64,000 nucleotides of DNA, from assembly GCF_030996345.1 (NCBI RefSeq), contig NZ_CP118747.1, forward strand, positions 1,796,001 through 1,860,000, given 5' to 3'. The position numbers and the translations under genes were made by a program. Each line of letters starts with the position of its first letter. Position 1 is the first letter of the stretch. Under the pieces are notes generated by a model. That model searched no databases. It was given only the letters and a program-made list of their open reading frames with translations, and was not told the DNA's origin. This DNA comes from Acidithiobacillus sp. AMEEHan. Its GTDB lineage: Bacteria; Pseudomonadota; Gammaproteobacteria; Acidithiobacillales; Acidithiobacillaceae. This document shows positions 29,388 to 37,502 of the stretch, piece after piece.

Positions 29388-31714
29388 GCCTTCCCCGCCT
29401 CCGAAACGTGCAGGGCCGTGCGACGCCCCTGCCGGTGCAGACCGAGGTACAGGCTCGCAAAGGCGATAGCAATGACTGCCGTCCACACGGCGGTACTCAA
29501 CGGGTGCTGGCTGGCCGTTCCCCATTGGTAAACCAGAGTGGCTACCGCCCAGGCCATCCCCACCCCGTAGGCAATGGAAAAGAGCATCCAACCTGTCCCG
29601 ACTTCTCGGCGCAAGGCCCCCATGGTGCTGGCACAAGGAATGTACAGCAGCACAAAGAGGAGATAGGCGAGGGCGCTGAGGGCAGTAAAGCCGTGGGCAA
29701 GGCCGGTCAAAGTGTCGCCACTGGCACCGGAGTCATTGATGGCCGCCTCTTTGTTGCCGATGTCGCCGATTCCCAGCGGGTCCTGTAGGCTGGTAATCAG
29801 TTTTTTGGCGTTCTCGGGGATGGTCGCCAACGCGTCACCCAGTTCGGCGCCAATGTCTGGGTGGCGATAGCTCTCCATGGCGTCGCTCCCTGCCTGACGT
29901 TGGTAGATGCCATTCAAGGTACCAATGACGATTTCCTTGGCTGCTGCCCCTGCTACCAAGCCCGCCACCGCTGGCCAGTTATCGGGACGAATTCCCATGG
30001 GAGCAAAGAGAGGGGCGAGGGCACGGCTGCCTTGGGCGAGGAGGGAATGATCGATGTCGGTGCTCCGCAGACCTTGCTGGGTCCAGCCAATGCCCGGCAG
30101 AAGGAAGAGCACAAAACCGATAGCGGCAATCACCTTGCCCACTCGCAGGAGAAAGACCTTGAGTCGTTGCCAGGCCTGCAGGCCGACACTGCGCCAGTTG
30201 GGCAGCCGGTAGGGAGGCAGTTCCAGGACAAAGGCGCGGGCAGTACCGCGCAAGGCAGTGTTTCCCAGGAGCCAGGCGGTAAACAGGGACATGAGGATGC
30301 CTGCCAGATAGAGTAGAAAGACCACTTGCCCGCCATTGCTGCGGAAAAAGACCACGGCAAAGGCCATGTAGATGGTCAACCGTGCGGAGCAGGAAACAAA
30401 GGGTTGCATCAGCACCGTCAGAATCCGCCCGCGGGGATCATCGATGATCCGCGAGCCCATAATCGCCGGCACATTGCAGCCAAAGCCGATGACCATGGGT
30501 ACCAGGGCATTGCCCGGCAGCCCGAAGCGGCGCATGAGGCGATCCATGACATAGGCCGCCCGCGCCATGTAGCCCGAATCTTCGAGAAAAGCGAGAAAGA
30601 GAAAGGTCAGTCCGATGGGTGGGATGAAGCTGATGACCAAGTTGAGGCCACCCCCAAGGCCTCCGGCCAACGCTGCAACCAGCCAGTCCGGCGCCCCGAC
30701 CTGGAGCAGGAGATGACCAAAACCATGCATGAGCAGAGCGGCGGATGCCTGATCGAAGAAATCCAAAAAGACGTTGCCGCCGCTGAAACTCACCACGAAG
30801 ACCAAATATAGTACCGCCAGAAAAATGGGTACCCCCCAAAACTCATGGAGCACCCAGTGATCGAGGCGTTGGGTGAGACGGTTGCGCCAGCCAGCAGCCG
30901 CTGCACGTACAGCGACTAGGGCAGTAGTGCGCGCGGCCCAGTCGAAGTGGAGGCCAGCAAAAACATCTGCGGTATCTTCCCCGGAATTTTTCTCCAACTG
31001 CGCCGCGGCGCCGTCCCGCAGCGACAGCAATGCCGCTGGCGTCTGGGCGCGATCGGCAAGGGCCAGCCAGGCCTGGGAGCGCTGGGCTGGGGCAACAAAT
31101 CCCTGGGCAAGAGAGGCAAGGATCGACTCCGTGGGTTCCTCCCAACGGATCGGTTGCGCGGGCTGCGGATTGGCGAGGGCGGTGGTCAAGGCTTGTCGCA
31201 GCTCTGCCAAACCACGACCCTTGCGTGCCACCATGCTTACCACCGGTATTTGCAGCATCCTTTCCAAGGCCTTGGGGTCCAGCTTCCAGCCCGCATTGGC
31301 CGCTTCGTCCATCATGTTGAGAACGAGGAGGAGGGGGCGTCCGAGGTCTAGGAGTTCCGCCGTGAGCAGCAAATGACGCTCCAGGTTGCTGGCATCGAGG
31401 ACCTGGACGATGAGATCGGCGTTCCCTTCCTGCAGGAAACGGCGGGCGACGGACTGATCTTCGCCACCGCCACCGAGGAGGCTATAGACCCCAGGCAGAT
31501 CCACCACGCGGATCCGCTTTTCGGCGCCAAGACGAGCGACGCCTTCGCGTTTTTCCACCGTCACCCCAGGCCAGTTGCCAACGCTCTGCTGAGTCCCGGT
31601 GAGTAGGTTATAGGCCGTGGTCTTGCCGCAATTGGGGTTACCTACCAAGGCAATCAGCGGTAGCCCATCCGGGGCGGGATGCCGTTCTGCATTCGCCGCA
31701 CAATGACCGCTCAT
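29384..31714 (-). CDS. feoB: Ferrous iron transporter FeoB
   Basis: Inner-membrane Fe(II) transporter with a cytoplasmic G domain. 776 residues from the ATG at 31714, which has AGGAGG upstream and overlaps the feoA stop. G1 GNPNCGKTT at residues 25-33, G3 DLPGVYSL, G4 NMMD; a helical GDI region; two Gate domains (NALVPMVIGFGCNVPAIM with the conserved Cys, and later VAGAAAKEIVIGTLNGIY); final SCASTM-type Cys region IPCASTMGALRRE. Operon feoA-feoB-feoC behind a Fur box. Confidence 0.96.
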   Translation of the reverse strand: MSGHCAANAERHPAPDGLPLIALVGNPNCGKTTAYNLLTGTQQSVGNWPGVTVEKREGVARLGAEKRIRVVDLPGVYSLLGGGGEDQSVARRFLQEGNADLIVQVLDASNLERHLLLTAELLDLGRPLLLVLNMMDEAANAGWKLDPKALERMLQIPVVSMVARKGRGLAELRQALTTALANPQPAQPIRWEEPTESILASLAQGFVAPAQRSQAWLALADRAQTPAALLSLRDGAAAQLEKNSGEDTADVFAGLHFDWAARTTALVAVRAAAAGWRNRLTQRLDHWVLHEFWGVPIFLAVLYLVFVVSFSGGNVFLDFFDQASAALLMHGFGHLLLQVGAPDWLVAALAGGLGGGLNLVISFIPPIGLTFLFLAFLEDSGYMARAAYVMDRLMRRFGLPGNALVPMVIGFGCNVPAIMGSRIIDDPRGRILTVLMQPFVSCSARLTIYMAFAVVFFRSNGGQVVFLLYLAGILMSLFTAWLLGNTALRGTARAFVLELPPYRLPNWRSVGLQAWQRLKVFLLRVGKVIAAIGFVLFLLPGIGWTQQGLRSTDIDHSLLAQGSRALAPLFAPMGIRPDNWPAVAGLVAGAAAKEIVIGTLNGIYQRQAGSDAMESYRHPDIGAELGDALATIPENAKKLITSLQDPLGIGDIGNKEAAINDSGASGDTLTGLAHGFTALSALAYLLFVLLYIPCASTMGALRREVGTGWMLFSIAYGVGMAWAVATLVYQWGTASQHPLSTAVWTAVIAIAFASLYLGLHRQGRRTALHVSEAGKA

Positions 31715-31968
31715 GAGCGTTCCTCCTCTGCGGGAATGACGAGGATTTGTTCGAGCCATTCCTTACCGAGGGCCACGCGGGTTCCACCGCTCTCCAGCAC
31801 CACGCCGCGGCGATCTGGCCCCAGCCGCAGGTGGAAGGACGACCCGGGGCGGAGGCCCAGATTCTGTAGGCGCAGACGCTCCTGTTCTGGTGCCAACAGG
31901 CGATGAATGCGACCCTGGCTGCCCACCTTGAGGCTGCCTAAAGCGCAGATGTTCGGATCTGATTGCAT
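31711..31968 (-). CDS. feoA: Ferrous iron transport protein FeoA
   Basis: 85 residues. SH3-like domain: LGSLKVGSQGRIHRL, LRLQNLGLRPGSSFHL, TRVALGKEWLEQILV. The ATG at 31968 is chosen because the only earlier start in frame would lie inside the Fur box; GGGAG precedes it. FeoA binds the FeoB G domain. First gene of feoABC, translationally coupled to feoB. Confidence 0.92.
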   Translation of the reverse strand: MQSDPNICALGSLKVGSQGRIHRLLAPEQERLRLQNLGLRPGSSFHLRLGPDRRGVVLESGGTRVALGKEWLEQILVIPAEEERS

Positions 31969-32016
31969 GATGGGGAACGCTCCCTTTTTGATCTTACAGA
32001 AACGTCGGTCATCATA

Positions 32017-32035
32017 GCTAATGAGAATCATTATT
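32017..32035 (-). promoter_or_regulatory. Fur box of the feoABC operon
   Basis: GCTAATGAGAATCATTATT matches the 19-base Fur consensus at 16 positions by hand count and includes the AATGAGAATCATT core. It lies about 49-67 bases upstream of the feoA start, where a promoter is expected. Confidence 0.85.
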
Positions 32036-32132
32036 GCAACGATTCAGGATAGCTTCCGTGAGGCATTACTTGGGGCGTTGGGCGGTGTGGTGATCTCTGA
32101 ACCGCCCAGAGGGGCGGCGCCACCACAGGATT

Positions 32133-32363
32133 TTAGTCTGGTGCCATGCTTGCGACTGCCCCGTTGTGGGCATACTGGCAGGAGGTAGTTTTCTCCCGCT
32201 CTGGCTTCTCCGCGCACCAGGAGAGTTCCTTCGCTGTCTCTGTCGGATGATTTTGGTACCAGCCCTGAGTGTTGCCGCCGTAGGGACCCTGATGGAAGAA
32301 GCCGGGCAGGATGGCGAGAATGGTAACCAGCAATAGGATGGCAAGGTAGACCCATTTTTTCAT
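32133..32363 (-). CDS. Small exported or membrane-anchored EexN-like protein
   Basis: 76 residues. Hydrophobic N-terminal helix MKKWVYLAILLLVTILAILP acts as signal or anchor. The mature part resembles the EexN pattern of conjugative entry-exclusion lipoproteins: WYQNHPTETAKEL, then Cys in SWCAEKP and Cys in SCQYAHNGA. No lipobox Cys is present, unlike EexN itself. GGAAG nine bases upstream supports the start. No conjugation genes are near; such domains also occur alone. Confidence 0.5.
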   Translation of the reverse strand: MKKWVYLAILLLVTILAILPGFFHQGPYGGNTQGWYQNHPTETAKELSWCAEKPEREKTTSCQYAHNGAVASMAPD

Positions 32364-32576
32364 GGCAAGAAGCTTCCGCTGCGGTACTGCTTTGCCGCTA
32401 CTACCATCTTCGTGTCCTGCTGCAGCATAGATGCCTGGCTAGCGAAGGAGAGAGGGGAGCCGGGGCGTCGTGCCGCAGGCCTCTGCAGCAATTTTATTGG
32501 TCTCATGTGATGCGGGCGCAAGTCCAAGGGGTGTTGCCCGCAGTATATCGTGTTGCAAATTGCTTTGGATACGCTC
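32364..32576. other. Intergenic stretch without recognisable gene
   Basis: 213 bases between the EexN-like gene and the porin 3' end. No convincing reading frame, terminator or known RNA was seen. It should hold the promoter of the EexN-like gene on the minus strand. Confidence 0.4.
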
Positions 32577-33770
32577 TCAGCCGGTCAGGCTGCCCCGCCA
32601 ACCGATGCGCAGGATGCCGACCAGGGCATTGGGTAGTTGGGCGCCGACGGCATTGGCACCGGGGTTGAGGATGTATTGGAGGTCGGGCTGGATGTAAAAC
32701 TGCTTGAATACGGGCTGACGAAAATTGACCTCGATGGAGGTCTCGGCACCGCTTTGGCGCTGCCAGGCACGATCGAAGCCGAGGCTCAGAGTCGATTTCG
32801 GCGAGCCCGGAACGAAATTGCGCAGGCGCAAGCCCACCGCCACATAGGCATTGACCGGCGAAACTGCGGCACTGTTGGGGGCCCCACCGCCCTGGACGAA
32901 GCTGCCACAGTCCACCCCGGCGGCCTTCCAGCGGTATTCCGCAGCAGTATAAAAACCGCCTTGGGAAGGCGCGGTGCCGATGGCGGCAGCATTGGGGTCA
33001 TTGGGGTTCTGCAGATAATTACTGGTTACGTGGTTGTAATATCCGCCAGCTTTGAGGGTAACGGTACCCGGCCCTAGCTGCAGGGCCTGATCGATTTCAC
33101 CGTAGTAGATCTGTCCATCGCTCAGCCAAGGGCGACGGAAGGGCGTATAGCCGTCGGCATTGAAGGCACCCAGTTGGATGGTGGTATCGCCGATCTGATA
33201 GCTCCCCATGGCGCCGAGGCTGGAGTAGGGGTAGGTGGGGGTGTAAGGGACATTGGCAGTGAGGGTCGGATAGATGCCATGGGAGGCATTGAAAAGCTCG
33301 GCGGCTACCCCGGTGGTATTGAAGTAATCATTGGGATTGATGAGGCCGACGCGCACGGTGAACGGCCCACTGCTCTGGCGATAATACGCTTTGTAGAGGC
33401 GGGCAATGTGGGCAAAGGGGGTGGTCAGATTGGATACCCCTTGCAGGTCGCCAACGTAGGCATTGGGATTGCCGCTGTTGGCTACCAGCCCTTCCACTAG
33501 AAACAAGCCGCCCGACCACCAGCCGGCCTTACCGGTATGCAGGGCGAGGGCGCCTTTCCACAGCCCGGTGGCGGTGCTGCCCTGGGCTTGACCTCCGCTG
33601 AGGTTAGCTACGCCCTCGATATCCAGGTGGTTGACCAAAGAGATGCCCTTCCAAAACTGCACATGGCTCTCTTCGGGAATGGATTGACTCAAGGGAGCGG
33701 CGCTGGCGCAGGCGCCATACCCAGCCATGAGGGTGCTGATTACTAACAGTGTTTTTCGCATTGGGCGCAT
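32577..33770 (-). CDS. OprB-type carbohydrate-selective porin
   Basis: 397 residues. Signal peptide to about residue 24 (ASA-APL). Mature beta-barrel with alternating strands and the OprB-family core: FWKGISLVNHLDIEGVANLS, RVGLINPNDYFNTTGVAAE, FNASHGIYPTL, and a final FYIQPDLQYILNPGAN ending near the C-terminus. Substrate cannot be told; the DUF1826 gene 17 bases upstream on the same strand shares its transcript. Start has GAGGAAAG upstream. Confidence 0.88.
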   Translation of the reverse strand: MRPMRKTLLVISTLMAGYGACASAAPLSQSIPEESHVQFWKGISLVNHLDIEGVANLSGGQAQGSTATGLWKGALALHTGKAGWWSGGLFLVEGLVANSGNPNAYVGDLQGVSNLTTPFAHIARLYKAYYRQSSGPFTVRVGLINPNDYFNTTGVAAELFNASHGIYPTLTANVPYTPTYPYSSLGAMGSYQIGDTTIQLGAFNADGYTPFRRPWLSDGQIYYGEIDQALQLGPGTVTLKAGGYYNHVTSNYLQNPNDPNAAAIGTAPSQGGFYTAAEYRWKAAGVDCGSFVQGGGAPNSAAVSPVNAYVAVGLRLRNFVPGSPKSTLSLGFDRAWQRQSGAETSIEVNFRQPVFKQFYIQPDLQYILNPGANAVGAQLPNALVGILRIGWRGSLTG

Positions 33771-33787
33771 GTTCTTTCCTCAAAATA

Positions 33788-34441
33788 TCATTCGTCGAGT
33801 AGGTCCAAGGCTAAAAGCACCCGCGTACCGTCTACCGGTGGCACCGCCGGAGAACGATGCACGACACCGCGCCCTTCGTTACCCGCCCAGGCGTCGCCTT
33901 TGCACAAGGCCACGGCCTGCTCGGGAATTTGCCGGATTCTTGCCCCTGGCCGGAGCAGGCCGGATTCTTCATCGGCGAGCCCACGGCTCCCCCGTCCGAG
34001 AAAGCGGCGGTCTACTTCTCCATCCTCCAGCCATTCGCTGCCGGGCCCTTTCCAGGTGCAGAGCAAGCGCAGGGCTACATGGTCGACGTGGAAACGCGGA
34101 CAAACGCGATCCTGACTGCATTCAATGCGGATCCCAATGGTCTCGGCCTCACAGAGATCGCGGAACAGTTGATCCAGAAAGCGGAGTTCGACCCAAGCTG
34201 TGTCTCTTCCTGGAAAATCAGGCAAGAGATTTTCCGGCAAGGCGCCGCCACGCGCTACAACGCGTTTGCCCTCTGTGCCGGCCTCGGTCGTCTGCCGCCA
34301 ATAGTTGCGCAGCTCCATGTTGAGAGGGCGTCGCCAGATCACCAACTGCACGTCCGGGTCATAGATGGCAGCAAGGTCGGCAGCGGCATCGACCTCCACG
34401 CTGTGCGAAATATGCTGGGAAAGGGCTGCCAAGCTGGGCAT
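33788..34441 (-). CDS. DUF1826 family protein
   Basis: 217 residues from the ATG at 34441, chosen for GGAGG five bases upstream. Family core: RFHVDHVALRLLCTWKGPGS (metal-type His/Asp pair), then ALCKGDAWAGNEGRGVVHRS near the end with further His. The fold suggests a metal-dependent enzyme, function unknown. DUF1826 genes often travel with zinc-homeostasis genes, an association known for the family, not proven here. Upstream palindrome at 34462-34476. Confidence 0.78.
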   Translation of the reverse strand: MPSLAALSQHISHSVEVDAAADLAAIYDPDVQLVIWRRPLNMELRNYWRQTTEAGTEGKRVVARGGALPENLLPDFPGRDTAWVELRFLDQLFRDLCEAETIGIRIECSQDRVCPRFHVDHVALRLLCTWKGPGSEWLEDGEVDRRFLGRGSRGLADEESGLLRPGARIRQIPEQAVALCKGDAWAGNEGRGVVHRSPAVPPVDGTRVLLALDLLDE

Positions 34442-34461
34442 CGTCGCCTCCAAGTCTGAAA

Positions 34462-34476
34462 TGCAACAAAGTTGCA
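34462..34476 (-). promoter_or_regulatory. Perfect 6-3-6 palindrome upstream of DUF1826
   Basis: TGCAAC-AAA-GTTGCA, 21-35 bases before the DUF1826 start. Size and place fit an operator for a dimeric repressor such as Zur, but the sequence is not the E. coli Zur box. Confidence 0.5.
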
Positions 34477-34573
34477 AGTAGTATCCAGAAAAATTTGCCA
34501 TCGTCAACGATCGCAACCAGCGACATCCTCCACCCTGCTACTTTCTACCTCGGGAATGCGCTAGGGTTAGCGC

Positions 34574-35584
34574 ATGGAACGAAGCGCATCCACAACCCAG
34601 CAAAAAATCCTGTCCGTCGCCCCCATGCTCGACTGGACGGACCGCCACTGCCGTGCTTTTTTGCGCTTGGTCTGTCCGAGCTGTGTGCTCTATACCGAGA
34701 TGATCACCACCCCGGCCATCCTGCGTGGGCGCGATCCCCAGCGCTACCTCGAATTCTCTCCTTCGGAAAACCCCTTGGTCCTGCAGCTTGGCGGCGATGA
34801 CTCCGAATCTATGGCGCGCGCTGCCGGGATCGCCCGTAACTATGGCTATTCCGGTCTCAACCTGAATGTTGGTTGCCCATCGCCGCGGGTACAGAAAGGA
34901 CGCTTTGGGGCCTGTTTGATGCATGAGCCGGGGCTGGTGCGCGAACTGCTCGATGCCCTCGCCAGCGCTGGTCTTCCCGTCAGTGTCAAGCACCGTCTGG
35001 GGCTCGATCGTGAGGAGGACTATGAGGCTTTGGCGCGCTTTGTCGCCACGGTCAGCGAGGGGGCATGCCAACATTTCATCGTCCATGCCCGTAATGCCTG
35101 GCTCAAGGGGCTCAATCCTGCCGAAAATCGCGAGGTCCCACCCCTGCGTTGGGATTGGGTCTCGCGCCTCAAACAGGATTTCCCGCAGCTTCAGGTGGAG
35201 TTGAACGGTGGACTGCGCCGAGTGGAAGACGTGCTATCGGTTTGGCCAGGGGTGGATGGCGTGATGATTGGTCGCGCTGCCTATCATTCCCCGTTTTTCC
35301 TTGCGGAGCTGGAGTTGGCCCTTGGACGCCGGGAGGCGTTGCCGAGCATGACAGAGGTCTGGGAGGGCCTGCTCGCCTATGCTGCTGCCTGGGGCGATGC
35401 CCTGCCAGCCCCCCGATTGACCCGACACCTGCATGGTCTCTACTACGGCCATCCCGGTGCCAAGTCCTGGCGCCGCCTGCTCGGTACGGTGACCCCCGCC
35501 GAGACGGCAGTCGCTGCCCTGCAGCGCCTACAGACGGAGCTGAGCAGTTGGCGTCAGCTAGCCGTGGTGGAGGCAGTGGGATGA
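34574..35584 (+). CDS. dusA: tRNA-dihydrouridine(20/20a) synthase DusA
   Basis: Reduces U20/U20a in tRNA with FMN and NADPH. 336 residues. Family marks: SVAPMLDWTDRHCRAFLRL, YTEMITT, LNVGCPSPRVQKGRFGACLM with the catalytic Cys of Dus enzymes, SVKHRLG, and HARNAWLKGLNPAENR, which is specific to DusA. Stop overlaps the HAD gene by ATGA. Confidence 0.96.
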   Translation: MERSASTTQQKILSVAPMLDWTDRHCRAFLRLVCPSCVLYTEMITTPAILRGRDPQRYLEFSPSENPLVLQLGGDDSESMARAAGIARNYGYSGLNLNVGCPSPRVQKGRFGACLMHEPGLVRELLDALASAGLPVSVKHRLGLDREEDYEALARFVATVSEGACQHFIVHARNAWLKGLNPAENREVPPLRWDWVSRLKQDFPQLQVELNGGLRRVEDVLSVWPGVDGVMIGRAAYHSPFFLAELELALGRREALPSMTEVWEGLLAYAAAWGDALPAPRLTRHLHGLYYGHPGAKSWRRLLGTVTPAETAVAALQRLQTELSSWRQLAVVEAVG

Positions 35585-36213
35585 CGCAGCAATGGGTAGC
35601 CTTTGATCTTGACGGAACCCTCACTCGCCGGGAGACTCTGCTTTATTTTCTCTGGGCGCAGCAGGGAAATCTGCGCGCCCTGCGCCTCTTGCTGCGTAGC
35701 GTCCCCACTTTGCTGGGCTATGGCATGGGATGGCGCAGCAACGTGCAGGCAAAGGAGGCAGCTCTGCGTCTGTCCCTTGCCGGGAGGCGTGTGGAAGAGA
35801 TCGTTCCCGCCGCGGAGCATTTCGCCCAACACGGCCTGCCGCGCCTGCTGCGCCCCGAAGTCCTCGCGCGCCTGCGCGAGCATCGGGCCCACGGGCATTC
35901 CCTGGTGCTGGTGACGGCGACCCTGGAACTCTACGCCCGACCTTGGGCACTGCGGGAAGGCTTCGACGCCGTCTTGGCTACGAGAATCGAGACCGATGCC
36001 CAGGCGCGTATCACCGGACGTCTGGCCGGAGAAAATTGCTGGGGACCGGAGAAGGCTCGACGCTTACGAGAAGATCTGGGGATAGAACGCCTCGCCTACG
36101 CCTACGGTAACAGCCGCGGCGACCGCGAGATGCTCGCCATGGCCGAGCATTCCATTTGCGTCTGCCGCAGCAACGACTTTGGCCGCCGCTTGCCGCCGCT
36201 GATTGGTACCTGA
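35581..36213 (+). CDS. HAD-IB family phosphatase
   Basis: 210 residues from the ATG overlapping the dusA stop; longer open frame upstream lies inside dusA. HAD motif [10 protein letters not shown] (nucleophile and acid Asp), motif II LVTAT, motif III Lys in WGPEKARRL, motif [13 protein letters not shown]. The helical cap after motif I with [13 protein letters not shown] is like the SerB/PgpC group, so a lipid- or amino-acid-phosphate substrate is possible. The stop codon lies right where the wrbA remnant begins. Confidence 0.88.
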   Translation: MTQQWVAFDLDGTLTRRETLLYFLWAQQGNLRALRLLLRSVPTLLGYGMGWRSNVQAKEAALRLSLAGRRVEEIVPAAEHFAQHGLPRLLRPEVLARLREHRAHGHSLVLVTATLELYARPWALREGFDAVLATRIETDAQARITGRLAGENCWGPEKARRLREDLGIERLAYAYGNSRGDREMLAMAEHSICVCRSNDFGRRLPPLIGT

Positions 36214-36215
36214 TT

Positions 36216-36431
36216 TTACCGCGCCTGCTGCACCAGGGCATGATCGTGCATGGCGTGCCCTACAGTTGTCAGGAGTTGCTCAATATGGACGAGATCAGCG
36301 GTGGTACGCCCTATGGCGCCAGCACCCTGGCCAAAGGTGATGGTAGCCGTACGCCTTCGGCAAATGAACTCGCCATCGCGCGCTTCCAAGGGCGTCATGT
36401 AGCAGAAATCAGCAAGAAATTGTTCGGTTAG
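36216..36431 (+). pseudogene. 3' remnant of a WrbA-type quinone oxidoreductase gene
   Basis: About 70 codons that match the last third of WrbA ([53 protein letters not shown]) and end at a normal stop. The flavodoxin core and start are absent; the fragment joins directly to the HAD gene end. Compared with the intact wrbA at 57267-57869 the protein is similar but the DNA has diverged at many third positions, so it is an old copy. Opposite orientation to the intact gene. Confidence 0.85.
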
Positions 36432-36471
36432 GATGAGGTAGAGGGCAGCAGGATCGACGGAGCTGATGGAT

Positions 36472-37374
36472 CTACTCCGAAGGCTGGCTCTGCAGCAAAA
36501 ACTCCAGGAAGCGCTGGCTGATCGCTGACAGATGCTTACCGCGGCGGTGCACCGCATGCCATTTGCGGAGGATAGGGAAGCCTTCCACGTCGAGAATGCA
36601 CAAGTCTCCGGCCGCTGCTTCGGCGGCTAGGGTATGGCGCGGCAGGATTCCCAGGCCAAGGCCGCCGGCGACGAGTTGTTTGACCGCCTCATTGCTGCTC
36701 AAGGTCATCCGCGCATGCAACTGGATGCCGTGTTCGGCAAGGAAGTTCTCGGCGGTTAGACGGGTGCCCGAACCGGCTTCGCGCAGGATGAAGGGCTCCG
36801 CGGCCAGGCGCCGCAAGGGAATATCCGATTGTTCCACGAGGGGGTGAGCGGCGGCGGCCACCACCACGATCGGGTTGTCGAGGAAGGCATGGGCGACGCC
36901 GTCGATATCCTCGGGTACCTGCCCCATGATGTAGAGATCGTCTTCATTGCGCTGCAGACGTTGCAGGAGCGTGACACGATTGACGATCTCGAGGTGCGCC
37001 TCGACCCCCGGATGCTGCCCGCAAAAGGCCCCGAGCAGGCGGGGAGCGAAGTATTCGGCCGTCGAGGTGATGCACACGCGGAGTTGACCCTGCTCCAGAT
37101 TCTGTTGCGCTGCCAGCTCTTCCAGCAACCGTTCCAGTCGTTCTTCGATTTCCGTGCCGGCCTGGGCGACCAGTTCCCCGGCCGCGGTCAGGAAGAGTTT
37201 TTTGCCGATCTGCTCATACAGAGATATCCCGAGATTTTCAGATAATCTTTTGATTTGCAATGATAATGCTGGTGGCGTTTGATACAATTCCGTGGCCGCT
37301 TTGCTCATGCTAAGATGCCGGGCCAGTACCGTGAAAATATGTAATTGATGTAGAGTGACCTGACGGACGGACAA
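36472..37374 (-). CDS. cbbR: LysR-type regulator CbbR
   Basis: 300 residues, divergent from cbbL. N-terminal helix-turn-helix (LHIFTVLARHLSMSKAATEL, PALSLQIKRLSENLGI), substrate-binding domain with GVEAHLEIVNR and FILREAGSGTR as in CbbR. Starts at a TTG: AGGAG stands seven bases before it and no better ATG exists. Expected to sense Calvin-cycle metabolites and activate cbbLS. The intergenic inverted repeat lies 15-48 bases from its start. Confidence 0.92.
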   Translation of the reverse strand: MSVRQVTLHQLHIFTVLARHLSMSKAATELYQTPPALSLQIKRLSENLGISLYEQIGKKLFLTAAGELVAQAGTEIEERLERLLEELAAQQNLEQGQLRVCITSTAEYFAPRLLGAFCGQHPGVEAHLEIVNRVTLLQRLQRNEDDLYIMGQVPEDIDGVAHAFLDNPIVVVAAAAHPLVEQSDIPLRRLAAEPFILREAGSGTRLTAENFLAEHGIQLHARMTLSSNEAVKQLVAGGLGLGILPRHTLAAEAAAGDLCILDVEGFPILRKWHAVHRRGKHLSAISQRFLEFLLQSQPSE

Positions 37375-37388
37375 GGTTTTACTCCTGC

Positions 37389-37422
37389 AAAAGGTAATGT
37401 TAAATAACTTTTACTTTACCTT
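37389..37422. promoter_or_regulatory. Inverted repeats in the cbbR-cbbL intergenic region
   Basis: AAGGTAA (37391-37397) and TTACCTT (37416-37422) frame an inner GTTA-AA-TAAC palindrome (37399-37408), inside an A/T-rich patch in otherwise GC-rich DNA. This is the expected place for a CbbR operator. The left arm is next to the cbbR ribosome site, so binding could also repress cbbR. Confidence 0.5.
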
Positions 37423-37502
37423 ATGGTATTGCCTCTGTACATTCGCTATCGGAACGCTATCTGCAGGTTGGTTTGAATTGGAACATTCTCTAGGAGGGAT
37501 CT

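Noticed and set aside
32044-32355. A second minus-strand frame of 103 codons over the EexN-like gene.
   Set aside because: Its codons give Arg/Pro/Ser-rich text, no signal peptide and no ribosome site, while the chosen frame has a clean signal helix.
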